A stretch of 10,551 nt of DNA from Clostridia bacterium (GTDB lineage Bacteria > Bacillota > Clostridia > Oscillospirales > Ruminococcaceae): the NCBI GenBank assembly GCA_021152595.1, contig JAGKVC010000124.1, positions 1 to 10,551 on the forward strand. Direction: 5' to 3'. This document shows, piece after piece, positions 1-7,053 of this stretch. Below the pieces are notes generated by a model. It was given only the letters and a program-made list of their open reading frames with translations. It ran no database searches and was not told the DNA's origin. A program made the position numbers and the translations under genes. The number at the start of each line of letters is the position of its first letter. The stretch's first letter is position 1.

Positions 1-2362
1 CCTCAACCGTCAGCACTTTTACGATTTTCATATTGTTATCCTCCTTTTTGATATTGCACGCAGCCTCGCCGGAGATGAAATCCGGTATCGCCGCTTTTTT
101 GTGTTCTCTGTCGCGCCTTGCGTCATAAACGTTGACAAGATTGAGACGCAGGGCGTTTGTGACAACGCAGAAGCTGGACAGGCTCATCGCGGCCGCACCG
201 TACATCGGGTTCAGCGTCAGCCCGAACGGCACCAGTACGCCTGCCGCAAGCGGAATGCCGATCAGATTGTAAATGAACGCCCAGAACAGGTTTTCATGGA
301 TGTTTTTCAGCGTTTTGCGGCTCAGGCGGATTGCGTTCGCGGCATCCGTCAGGCTGCTCTGCATCAGGACAACATCCGCTGCGTCGATTGCAACATCCGT
401 ACCTGCGCCGATTGCCATGCCGATATCCGCGCGCGTCAGGGCAGGCGCATCGTTGATGCCGTCGCCGACCATGCAGACCTTGCCGCTTTCACTGAGTTCG
501 CGGATCACCTGCTCCTTGCCCTCCGGCAGTACACCTGCGATTACGCGGTCAACGCCCGATTCTCTGCCGATTGCCTCCGCGGTGCGTGCATTGTCTCCGG
601 TCAGCATCACGACTGAGATTCCCATGGATTTCAGATCTGCAATCGCTTCGGCACTGTCCGGCTTGATGATATCCGCGACGGCGATGATGCCCGTCAGCTT
701 TTCATCACGCAGGAAAAAGAGCGGCGTTTTGCCGGATTCTGCGAGATCCTGCGCGGCTTTGATCATCTCCGCGGACAATGTGACATGCTCCGATGCGCGC
801 TGCTGGCTGCATGCGAGCAAAAGCGAATCCCCCTGCTTTGCAGTGACGCCGCTGCCTGCCATTGCCGCGAAATCTGTCACGGAAGGCGGCGTAATCCCCT
901 GCTGCGATGCATATTCCATGACCGCGCTGCCGAGCGGATGCTCGCTGTGCTGCTCGAGTGCTGCGGCATCGGTCAGGAGCTGCGATTCGGTCACGCCATG
1001 CGCCGGAATCACATCTGTGACATGCGGTCTGCCCTCGGTGACGGTGCCGGTCTTATCCAGTACGACGGTTTTGATTCTGCCCGTCTCCTCGAGTGCTGCC
1101 GCCGTCTTATACAATATGCCGCTGCGTGCGCCGACACCGCTGCCGACCATAATCGCAACCGGTGTTGCAAGACCGAGTGCGCACGGACAACTGATGACCA
1201 GTACCGAAACCGCGCGTGCAAGGGCAAATCCCGTTTCCCTGCCGAGCAGCAGCCAGACCGCAAGCGTCACAAGCGCGATGCCGATGACCGTCGGGACAAA
1301 TATGCCGGAAACCTTATCCGCGATTTTGGCAATCGGGGCTTTCGTCGCGGCGGCATCCCCGACCATGCGGATGATCTGCGAAAGCGTCGTATCCTCGCCG
1401 ATGCGCGTCGCTTCGCATTCCAGATAGCCGGATTGGTTGATCGTGCCTGCCGAAACCGGATCACCCTGCGCCTTATCCACGGGGATGCTCTCTCCGGTCA
1501 GTGCGGATTCATTGACCGCGCCGCTGCCTGAAATCACAATGCCGTCCACAGGGATCTGTGCGCCCGGTCGTACCGCAAAATGCATGCCGCGCTGCACCTG
1601 CTCCGCCGGAATCTCACGCTCTGTGCCGTTTTCCAGTATCACCGCGGTTTTCGGAGCAAGCTGCATCAGACTTTTCAATGCGTCCGTCGTTTTGCCCTTG
1701 GAACGCGCCTCAAGCGTCTTGCCGACGGTGATCAGTGTCAGAATCATTGCAGCGGATTCAAAATAAAACTGATTCATCAGCGCCATGACCTTGTCCGCAT
1801 CGCCGCGAAGCTGTGCGTCCGTCATTGCAAATAATACGCAGACGCTCCAGATAAAAGACGCGGATGATCCGAGTGCGACAAGTGTATCCATATTCGGGGC
1901 GCGGTGCAGAAGCGCTTTGAATCCGCTGATAAAAAAGCGCTGGTTGATTACCATAATGATCACGGTCAGGAGAAGCTGGATCAGCCCCATTGCGACATGA
2001 TTGCCCTCGAGGATCTTCGGGAGCGGAAATCCGAGCATCATATGTCCCATGGAGAAGTACATCAGAATCAGCAGGAAAATCAGTGAAACTATCAGGCGGC
2101 GCAGCAGCTTCGGCGTTTCGGTATCGGCAAGCGAATCTGCTGCCGGTGCTGCTGCTTTCTCCGCGGTTTTCAGCGTTGCGCCGTAGCCTGCGTCCGCGAC
2201 CGCTTTCATGATCGCTTCCGGTGATGCGCTGCCCTCAACGCCCATTGAATTCGTCAGGAGACTGACCGCGCAGCTCTCCACGCCCTCCACTGCATTGACT
2301 GCTTTTTCCACGCGCGCGCTGCATGCCGCACAGCTCATGCCCGTGACATTGTACTGCGTCAT
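1..2362 (-). CDS. copA: Cu(I)-exporting P1B-type ATPase CopA, 3' end beyond window
   Basis: This is a copper-exporting P-type ATPase of the cytoplasmic membrane that drives Cu(I) out of the cell with ATP. The visible 787 residues show, in order, an N-terminal HMA domain with metal-binding C11/C14 (GMSCAAC), membrane helices from about residue 88, the actuator motif TGES at 289-292, the transmembrane metal site CPC at 392-394, the phosphorylation motif DKTGT starting at D436, and GDGIND at 633-638. The last membrane pair carries YN...P and MSLSS, the pattern that marks Cu(I)-specific pumps. The start is the ATG at 2362, with GGAGG eight bases upstream and an ATGA overlap with the preceding gene. 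It is the last visible gene of a csoR-led operon, so copper induction is expected. The frame does not stop after the usual pump C-terminus. It continues through a charged linker into residue M778 and off the edge, probably into a second HMA domain. Confidence 0.97.
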   Translation of the reverse strand, partial: MTQYNVTGMSCAACSARVEKAVNAVEGVESCAVSLLTNSMGVEGSASPEAIMKAVADAGYGATLKTAEKAAAPAADSLADTETPKLLRRLIVSLIFLLILMYFSMGHMMLGFPLPKILEGNHVAMGLIQLLLTVIIMVINQRFFISGFKALLHRAPNMDTLVALGSSASFIWSVCVLFAMTDAQLRGDADKVMALMNQFYFESAAMILTLITVGKTLEARSKGKTTDALKSLMQLAPKTAVILENGTEREIPAEQVQRGMHFAVRPGAQIPVDGIVISGSGAVNESALTGESIPVDKAQGDPVSAGTINQSGYLECEATRIGEDTTLSQIIRMVGDAAATKAPIAKIADKVSGIFVPTVIGIALVTLAVWLLLGRETGFALARAVSVLVISCPCALGLATPVAIMVGSGVGARSGILYKTAAALEETGRIKTVVLDKTGTVTEGRPHVTDVIPAHGVTESQLLTDAAALEQHSEHPLGSAVMEYASQQGITPPSVTDFAAMAGSGVTAKQGDSLLLACSQQRASEHVTLSAEMIKAAQDLAESGKTPLFFLRDEKLTGIIAVADIIKPDSAEAIADLKSMGISVVMLTGDNARTAEAIGRESGVDRVIAGVLPEGKEQVIRELSESGKVCMVGDGINDAPALTRADIGMAIGAGTDVAIDAADVVLMQSSLTDAANAIRLSRKTLKNIHENLFWAFIYNLIGIPLAAGVLVPFGLTLNPMYGAAAMSLSSFCVVTNALRLNLVNVYDARRDREHKKAAIPDFISGEAACNIKKEDNNMKIVKVLTVE
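29..45 (-). promoter_or_regulatory. Internal Shine-Dalgarno and in-frame ATG within copA
   Basis: On the minus strand AGGAGG (45 to 40) lies eight bases before an ATG (31 to 29), which is the best-placed ribosome binding site of any ordinary gene start here. This ATG is codon 778 of the copA frame, and no stop codon separates the two. The residues that follow, MKIVKVLTVE, resemble the first beta strand of an HMA copper chaperone. Either this is a separate chaperone gene whose upstream stop was lost, or it is an internal start giving a free chaperone as well as a fused domain. The deciding CxxC lies outside the window. Confidence 0.7.
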
Positions 2363-2760
2363 CTGACCGCCTCCTGCGTGATCGACTTGATATCGTAATC
2401 CATCATGGCGACGGTGCGGCGCAGGGTTTCCGCCTCGATCTGCCGGTCACAGCGGACGGTCGCCGTTTTGTTTTTCAGATCGACCTCGCAGGCTGCGCCC
2501 TCGATCCGGTTGATCTGCCGCTCCACCGCCGCTTTACAGTTTTCGCAGTGCATCCCCTCAATATGCATGATGTAGCGGAGAATTTCGGGGTTTTGCAGTT
2601 CCTTCTTTTCGGCTTTCACCGTGCCGCCGCCTCCGCCGCAGCAGTCACCCTGTCCCCTGAAATGCCTGACGGCACTCGCTGCGCCGGCACCTGCCAGCGC
2701 CGCGATCACTGCGATGAGGACGATATTCGCCGGATTCACCGCAACCAGCATTGCTGTCAT
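2359..2760 (-). CDS. Membrane-anchored HMA-domain copper-binding protein
   Basis: This is a 133-residue protein with one N-terminal hydrophobic segment (about residues 9-30), a short basic stretch, a Cys-Cys-polyglycine stretch (C40, C41, then five glycines), a lysine-rich linker, and a C-terminal HMA domain from about residue 62 with the metal-binding motif GMHCENC (C72, C75). HMA domains of this kind bind Cu(I) through the two cysteines and hand it to partner domains. It sits between csoR (10-base gap) and copA (ATGA overlap). An obvious role is therefore to collect copper at the inner face of the membrane and pass it to the HMA domain or entry site of CopA; this is inference. The start at 2760 has GAGGG seven bases upstream, whereas the ATG three codons later is too far from it. 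The topology (N-out, HMA in the cytoplasm) follows from the basic residues after the helix and is not proven. Confidence 0.85.
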   Translation of the reverse strand: MTAMLVAVNPANIVLIAVIAALAGAGAASAVRHFRGQGDCCGGGGGTVKAEKKELQNPEILRYIMHIEGMHCENCKAAVERQINRIEGAACEVDLKNKTATVRCDRQIEAETLRRTVAMMDYDIKSITQEAVR

Positions 2761-2770
2761 GTTTGATCCC

Positions 2771-3079
2771 TCATTTCATCAGTTTTTTGACCAGCTCTGC
2801 AAGCTCATCAACCGCACTGTCGTCACCGCTGCGGATGTCGCGGACAACACAGGTGTGCAGATGCTGCGCAAGCAGATCCTTGTTGAACGCATTGATTGCC
2901 GCGCTCACCGCCGCAGACTGCGTCAGAATATCGGCGCAGTAGGCGTCGTTTTCCAGCATCTTCTGTATGCCGCGCACCTGTCCCTCGATGCGTCTCAGAC
3001 GGTTCATCAGCTTTTTGCGCTCCTCCTCGGAACGCTCGGTCTTTTTTTCCGCGCAATGCGGACATCGCTTCTCTGCCAT
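2771..3079 (-). CDS. csoR: Copper-sensing transcriptional repressor CsoR
   Basis: This is a 102-residue all-helical repressor of the CsoR/RcnR family. It binds DNA when copper-free and lets go on binding Cu(I). The three copper ligands have the exact family spacing: C48, H73 and C77 (Cys, 25 residues, His, 4 residues, Cys, within HLHTC). The sequence RLRRIEGQVRGIQKM is the family's helix-1 signature. An N-terminal CPHC motif (C6, C9) is extra and could bind metal, but its role is unknown. I chose the ATG at 3079, which has AAGGAG eight bases upstream. A GTG three codons earlier (3088) would overlap that ribosome binding site. It is the first gene of the copper operon, with a 10-base gap to the next gene. 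Two candidate operators overlap its promoter, so autoregulation is likely. Confidence 0.95.
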   Translation of the reverse strand: MAEKRCPHCAEKKTERSEEERKKLMNRLRRIEGQVRGIQKMLENDAYCADILTQSAAVSAAINAFNKDLLAQHLHTCVVRDIRSGDDSAVDELAELVKKLMK

Positions 3080-3098
3080 GTTCCTCACTCCTTAGCGG

Positions 3099-3163
3099 TA
3101 TCGCTCCGCGATGATTGATAATGGGCTCCGCCCAAACCCGCCAAAGGGATACTATCCCTTTGG
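3099..3163. repeat. Hairpin cluster in the csoR leader
   Basis: The roughly 150-base untranslated leader of csoR contains three inverted repeats: ATCGC/GCGAT (3100-3112, 3-base loop), GGGC/GCCC (3123-3133) and a perfect 11-base pair of arms CCAAAGGGATA/TATCCCTTTGG around a single C (3141-3163). The last resembles the hairpin at 6088-6108 in both sequence and downstream bases (GGAA then CC). This suggests copies of one dispersed intergenic repeat family. An effect on csoR mRNA folding is possible but cannot be read from the sequence. Confidence 0.6.
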
Positions 3164-3212
3164 AATCCCGTTTTGTATGGAAACAGGGTGTATTCTTCAC
3201 CCGAACACAAAT

Positions 3213-3255
3213 ATACCCCCGTCCGGTATTTCTATTATATACCGGATGGGGGTAT
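3213..3255. promoter_or_regulatory. Paired CsoR operator candidates flanking the -10 box
   Basis: Two 17-base sites are mirror images of each other with one mismatch: ATACCCCCGTCCGGTAT (3213-3229) and ATACCGGATGGGGGTAT (3239-3255). Each is itself an ATACC...GGTAT style inverted site containing a five-base C or G tract, the type of sequence CsoR proteins bind. One lies in the -35/-10 spacer and touches the -10; the other lies just downstream of the -10. Bound repressor would block RNA polymerase. The assignment to CsoR rests on position and on family knowledge. Confidence 0.8.
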
Positions 3256-3262
3256 TTGTCAA
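3234..3262 (-). promoter_or_regulatory. Promoter of the csoR-HMA-copA operon
   Basis: The minus strand reads TTGACA (3262 to 3257), a 17-base spacer and TATAAT (3239 to 3234). This is a perfect match to the housekeeping sigma factor consensus with ideal spacing. Such a strong promoter needs tight repression, consistent with the two inverted sites that overlap it. The -35 box begins 15 bases after the stop codon of the upstream CPBP gene. Confidence 0.9.
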
Positions 3263-3277
3263 GTGGTTATTTGTGAT

Positions 3278-4183
3278 TTATGCGGATGCGCCTTCGATCT
3301 GCGGCGGAACGGCTGCTGTCTGCTTCCGTTTATGATCCAATACCAGAATCACCGCGACAGCCGCCGCAAGCACATAATACGGAATCTGACAGATATAATG
3401 CTGCTTCATTGTCATTTCGATTTTTGCCGGATCGCCGAGCCCGCTGATGAAAAATGTATTCAGACGTCCGACGCCCGTATTATTGCAGGCGTGCATGATC
3501 GCTGCCGGAAAGACCGAGCCGGATTTCTTCTTCAGCCACATCAGGAATATACCCATTGCGATGCACCAGACGCTCATCGTCACGATGCCGAGCCACGGAT
3601 AGCCCCAGTAGTCCTTGCCGAAATTGTGTCCCTCAATCGTCAGCGGTGCGTGCCAGACGCCCCAGAGGATGCCGCCGGCGATGATCGTGCCGGTTGTGCC
3701 GAGCAGCGGCTCCATTTTCTGATTCATATAGGCGCGCCAGCCGAACTCCTCACCGATCGTGTTCCATGCAAAGAGCGGTCCGATTGCGAACATCATCAGG
3801 CAGTTTCCGATATAATCCGAGATGCTGACGCGACCGGTCATTTCGCTGAAATCCCAGCGGCCGTAAACGAGCGTCATCGTGATAAACGTGAGCAGGCCCT
3901 GCACAAACGGAATCAGGACTGCAAGCGCATAATAGCGGACATGTCCTTTCAGATTCAGATGCAGCAGCGTGTTGTCCCAGCCCTCTTTTGTGACTTTGCG
4001 CGTGATGATATTCGCAAGCATCGGCGCGTAGATCACCGGCAGAGCGAGAATGACATAAGCGCCCTGAAACCAGTTTTCATAGCCGAGCGTCTTGTTCAGG
4101 ATGATCTCCGGAATCCAAGCGATGCCGAATGCAAGGAGCAGGAACAGCACAAGCCGTTTTGCTTCCGGTTTCTTATTTTGCAT
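3278..4183 (-). CDS. CPBP-family intramembrane metalloprotease homologue
   Basis: This is a 301-residue membrane protein with about eight hydrophobic segments. It carries the three conserved motifs of the CPBP (CAAX protease and bacteriocin-processing, Abi) family: EExxxR at E145-R150 (EEFGWR), WxxxH at W174-H178 (WGVWHAP), and HxxxN at H231-N235 (HACNN). In related enzymes these glutamates and histidines form the metal site inside the membrane, so the protein is probably an active protease. The substrate is unknown. Members of the family often give self-immunity to bacteriocins or sit beside peptide exporters. The start ATG at 4183 has AAAGGAG nine bases upstream and lies inside the end of the second permease gene (11-base overlap), so it is the last gene of that operon and translationally coupled. 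No terminator follows before the csoR promoter. Confidence 0.88.
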   Translation of the reverse strand: MQNKKPEAKRLVLFLLLAFGIAWIPEIILNKTLGYENWFQGAYVILALPVIYAPMLANIITRKVTKEGWDNTLLHLNLKGHVRYYALAVLIPFVQGLLTFITMTLVYGRWDFSEMTGRVSISDYIGNCLMMFAIGPLFAWNTIGEEFGWRAYMNQKMEPLLGTTGTIIAGGILWGVWHAPLTIEGHNFGKDYWGYPWLGIVTMSVWCIAMGIFLMWLKKKSGSVFPAAIMHACNNTGVGRLNTFFISGLGDPAKIEMTMKQHYICQIPYYVLAAAVAVILVLDHKRKQTAAVPPQIEGASA

Positions 4184-4985
4184 ACTGCTCCACTCCTTTC
4201 ATATAGACCTTGCAGGAGATTTTATAGGATACATAATACCCGATGACCGCGAGCCAGAGGATCACGCCGAGAATCAGATAAATATTGTGCTTCAGCGTGC
4301 CTTCTGCAAATGACACGCACCAGTCATAGATCGTGACAAACGGATCGCCGCTTTCGCCGCCCGGGAGCGGTCCGAACAGCAGATAAATCAGACCGCCGAG
4401 CACAAGGACTGCGAATGTCAGAACTTTCATATGCTCGCCGTTCTTGCGTCCGAAGCGATATGTAAACGGAAAATCAATCATCATCTTGAAAAGTTCAAAG
4501 AAAAACATGCCATTGATCAAAAGATTCGTAATCTGCAAATTGATCATGAGCTGCTCATTCTCCGTGCCGACAAGCAGATGATCCGCAAGGATCACAAGCT
4601 CTGCCGTGAGCGTCGCGGAAACATAGGCGACCATGAGCATGAGAAATGTCACGACATACTTGGCGTAGATCGCGCCCCTGATACCCTTCGGATGCGATGC
4701 GGTAAAATACGCCCATTTCTTGACCTCATCCTGCGAGATATTCAGAAAGGCTTGCAGACCGGTTGCAAAGAACGGTATAAAGGCACACATCAGATAAAGC
4801 AGCGGCGGCTCACCGTCCGCGTTGTTGAAGCCGCCGATCATCTCAGCCATTTCCGCCTCTCCGCTTAATGTCATCAGCCACGCAAACCCAAGCCAAAACA
4901 GCACAATGCCCGGTCCTCCCATGAGTGTGAGCACAATCAGGTTGCCCCTGTTCATCCGAAGCTCTTTGAAAATCAAACCCGTCAT
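4173..4985 (-). CDS. ABC-2 type transporter permease, second subunit
   Basis: This is a 270-residue integral membrane protein with six clear hydrophobic segments, an arrangement typical of ABC-2 type permeases. The short N-terminus (FKELRMNRGN) precedes the first helix, as in permeases of the YtrC/D and ABC2_membrane_5 kind. It has no ATPase motifs. It begins in an ATGA overlap with the stop of the first permease gene, so the two are translationally coupled and probably form a heterodimeric channel served by the ATPase at 6172-7053. The substrate is not readable from the sequence. The GntR regulator and CPBP protease in the same operon suggest export or removal of a membrane-active compound such as an antimicrobial peptide, which is inference. 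Confidence 0.82.
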   Translation of the reverse strand: MTGLIFKELRMNRGNLIVLTLMGGPGIVLFWLGFAWLMTLSGEAEMAEMIGGFNNADGEPPLLYLMCAFIPFFATGLQAFLNISQDEVKKWAYFTASHPKGIRGAIYAKYVVTFLMLMVAYVSATLTAELVILADHLLVGTENEQLMINLQITNLLINGMFFFELFKMMIDFPFTYRFGRKNGEHMKVLTFAVLVLGGLIYLLFGPLPGGESGDPFVTIYDWCVSFAEGTLKHNIYLILGVILWLAVIGYYVSYKISCKVYMKGVEQYAK

Positions 4986-5869
4986 GATGCCTCACCGTCC
5001 TTCTTCGTTTTGAACAGCGTAAACGGCTGCTTTTTCTGCGCTTTTTCGCGTTCGTTGACATCGCCGTACATTCTGTTGTGCCGCATCGTCAAATACCAGC
5101 CAAGCAGCAGGCTGCCGATCAGCACGAGCACCGTGACCGGTCTGATCACGGATTCATGCGCAAGGAAAAGCATCCGGGCTTTTTCGATCGACTCATCAAT
5201 CGGTGCAACATCATCCGCCTTCGGATCGGTGATATAGTTATAGAGACTTATGATCGTCACCGGTACAACAACAACAGCCATACTCTTGAACGTTGCCCAT
5301 TCTATTCCTTTTGCTGTACGCGCTTTTGTCACAAAGAATGTCATCAGCGTATCATAGAGCAGGAACACCGCAGAGAACGCTGCCATGAACCAGACGGTAT
5401 GCGCGGAAAACTGCATGCCCGTGATTTTCGCAGTCACAAATGCATTCAGAATTGCAAACAGGAATCCGGTCAGCATCCGAACGATCTTTACGATATAGAT
5501 TCCGGTCGCGCGCATACGGGGCGTGATCGGGAGCGCAAAGGAATACGGGAGCCAGTTTGCCTGAATATCCGGCAGCGCCGCCGTATTCATTCCGCCGGCT
5601 GCCGCACCGCATCCGACCAAAGAGATCGAAGCGTAGTAAATGATCGCGTTGAATTCTCCCAGCATCTCCGATCCCTCGAATACCGGTGCAAGATTGCCGA
5701 CCGACATGCTCAGGCGGATCAGCCAGAAAAGAACAGTCAGCACGATAAAGATGCACATTCCGGAAAAATAATCCTTGCGCACGAGGCGCCATTCGCGCCA
5801 TGCAAGCGCTTTGACTGCCGCACCTGCCGAACGCGGCTTCGCAGCGCCGATTGTTTTTTGTTCGTTCAT
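4982..5869 (-). CDS. ABC-2 type transporter permease, first subunit
   Basis: This is a 295-residue membrane protein with a basic N-terminus (WREWRLVRKDY), six hydrophobic segments and a basic C-terminal tail (REKAQKKQ...KTKK). A polar stretch after the fifth segment (ITDPKADD...) is probably a loop. It belongs to the ABC-2 permease class by architecture, by its length and by its place after a YtrB-like ATPase. I chose the ATG at 5869, which has GAGGTG a short distance upstream. A GTG three codons earlier (5878) overlaps that site. It is separated from the ATPase gene by about 300 bases of hairpin repeats, which is unusual within such an operon and may set different expression for ATPase and permeases. 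It overlaps the next permease gene by ATGA. Confidence 0.82.
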   Translation of the reverse strand: MNEQKTIGAAKPRSAGAAVKALAWREWRLVRKDYFSGMCIFIVLTVLFWLIRLSMSVGNLAPVFEGSEMLGEFNAIIYYASISLVGCGAAAGGMNTAALPDIQANWLPYSFALPITPRMRATGIYIVKIVRMLTGFLFAILNAFVTAKITGMQFSAHTVWFMAAFSAVFLLYDTLMTFFVTKARTAKGIEWATFKSMAVVVVPVTIISLYNYITDPKADDVAPIDESIEKARMLFLAHESVIRPVTVLVLIGSLLLGWYLTMRHNRMYGDVNEREKAQKKQPFTLFKTKKDGEAS

Positions 5870-5946
5870 AAGATTCACCTCAGTCTTTCAGAAATGCCCG
5901 CGAGAGGTCAGCTAAATGTCAACAACTCAAGCATGTAAATCAATTT

Positions 5947-6162
5947 GTGAATTGCCTTGCAATTCACTTAGGGGAGCCCTCTATCGCAGGGCTCCCCTCT
6001 CCGAAAAACGATCCACCGGATCGTTTTATCGGATTCACCCCTGCGGAGCTCCTTTCGTAAGGGAATTTCGCTGTCTGCGGACAGCGACCAAAGGGCGCCG
6101 CCCTTTGGAAACCTGCGAGCTTTTGTAAAAGCTCGACCAAAACTTTTATTTCGGCTTCGCCG
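5947..6162. repeat. Composite intergenic element with seven inverted repeats
   Basis: The gap between the ATPase and first permease genes (5870-6171) contains no gene. It is filled with perfect inverted repeats: 5947-5967 (arms GTGAATTG, loop 5), 5970-5998 (arms AGGGGAGCCCT, loop 7), 6005-6027 (arms AAAACGATCC, loop 3), 6069-6086 (arms CGCTGTC, loop 4), 6088-6108 (arms CCAAAGGGCG, loop 1), 6116-6135 (arms CGAGCTTTT, loop 2) and 6152-6162 (arms CGGC, loop 3). Most are GC-rich and would fold in RNA or in single-stranded DNA. The modular chain of hairpins resembles dispersed intergenic repeats of clostridial genomes, and the CCAAAGGG module recurs in the csoR leader. It could attenuate, process or stabilise the operon mRNA. 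Confidence 0.8.
6005..6027 (-). terminator. Terminator-like hairpin inside the ABC operon
   Basis: On the minus strand a 10-base stem (AAAACGATCC paired with GGATCGTTTT, 3-base loop) ends in a run of five T, giving a partial intrinsic-terminator shape. Together with the strong hairpin just downstream (5998 to 5970) it could stop some transcripts after the ATPase gene. The T run is part of the stem, so efficient termination is doubtful. Confidence 0.35.
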
Positions 6163-6171
6163 TGTTCCCGT

Positions 6172-7053
6172 TCAGGATGTCCATTTCTTCATGGTTCTGT
6201 GGACATAATAGACCATGATATCCTCAAGCGTTGTCGGTTCCAGCAGCAGCCCCTCGTATTTGCGCGCCGCTGCCGCTCTGTCCGAGACCATGACATCCGC
6301 GCCGAAATCCGAGACGCGCGCACTGACATAATCCTCCGGATCGACATCTTTGAACTCCGCCTTTGTACATTTCAGGATGCCGTGCTGCTCGAGTACATCA
6401 TCCTTATAGCCGGTGACAAGAATCTTTCCGCGGTCGATGAAGGTCACGCTGTCCGCGATCTTTTCGAGGTCAGAGGTGATATGCGAGGACATCAGGATGC
6501 TGTGGTTCTCATCCTGCAAATATTCGAGGAAAATATCGAGGATCTCCGAGCGCACAACCGGATCGAGACCGGTCGTTGCTTCGTCCATGACAAGCAGCTC
6601 GGCATCATGCGAGAGGGCGCAGGCAATTTGCAGCTTCATCTTCATACCCTTGGAGAACTGCCCGATCTTCTTTTTCTGCGGAAGCTCAAAGCGCTCGAGA
6701 TAACCTGCGTAGACCTTGTCATCCCACTTCTCATAAAGCCCTTTGAAGATGCGTCCCATTTCCTTTGCATTGAACAGATCGTGGAACGGCAGCTCGTCAA
6801 AGACAACCGCAAGGCGCTCCTTGATCTCCTGCTCATGCTTGATATGATCCATACCGAGCAGGTTGATTGTGCCGGCGTTGATCGGGATGATATTCAGCAG
6901 ACTGCGGATCGTTGTGGTCTTTCCGGCGCCGTTCTGCCCGATAAAGCCCATGATGCTGCCGCGCGGCACATCAAAGCTGATGGAATCCAGCGTGAAGCCG
7001 TCATATTTCTTTGTGACGTTTTTGATTTCAATTGCATTTGCATAGTCGTTCAT
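6172..7053 (-). CDS. ABC transporter ATP-binding protein, YtrB-like
   Basis: This is a 293-residue nucleotide-binding subunit that powers the two permeases encoded downstream. It has Walker A GQNGAGKT at 39-46, a signature loop FSKGM at 133-137, Walker B LLVMDE at 153-158 followed by the D-loop GLD at 162-164, and the H-loop histidine H191. All catalytic residues needed for ATP hydrolysis are present. The signature is FSKGM instead of the usual LSGGQ, and the Q-loop region reads VVFDEL without the usual glutamine. As I recall, both variants occur in the YtrB/EcsA-like branch. About 70 residues after the core domain form a C-terminal extension. The start overlaps the stop of the GntR gene by ATGA, so regulator and ATPase are translationally coupled. 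The substrate is unknown. Confidence 0.93.
   Translation of the reverse strand: MNDYANAIEIKNVTKKYDGFTLDSISFDVPRGSIMGFIGQNGAGKTTTIRSLLNIIPINAGTINLLGMDHIKHEQEIKERLAVVFDELPFHDLFNAKEMGRIFKGLYEKWDDKVYAGYLERFELPQKKKIGQFSKGMKMKLQIACALSHDAELLVMDEATTGLDPVVRSEILDIFLEYLQDENHSILMSSHITSDLEKIADSVTFIDRGKILVTGYKDDVLEQHGILKCTKAEFKDVDPEDYVSARVSDFGADVMVSDRAAAARKYEGLLLEPTTLEDIMVYYVHRTMKKWTS

Noticed and set aside
273..1427. Long open frame on the plus strand (384 codons) opposite copA
   Set aside because: It lies entirely antisense to a copA frame that carries every P1B-ATPase motif. It is rich in Ser, Ala and Pro without domains and has no ribosome binding site, as expected for a shadow of GC-rich coding DNA.
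3080..3227. Possible copper riboswitch in the csoR leader
   Set aside because: The hairpins are simple palindromes related to a repeat found elsewhere in the window, no known riboswitch core is seen, and the protein CsoR with operators already explains copper control.
3173..4246. Plus-strand open frame of 357 codons opposite the CPBP gene
   Set aside because: It is antisense to a gene with clear CPBP motifs and transmembrane helices. Its product is rich in His, Arg, Asp and Cys with no recognisable domain, and it starts inside the csoR leader without a ribosome binding site.
5917..5922. TTGACA on the minus strand before the first permease gene, as a separate promoter
   Set aside because: No acceptable -10 box lies 16-18 bases downstream, so a second promoter is not supported.
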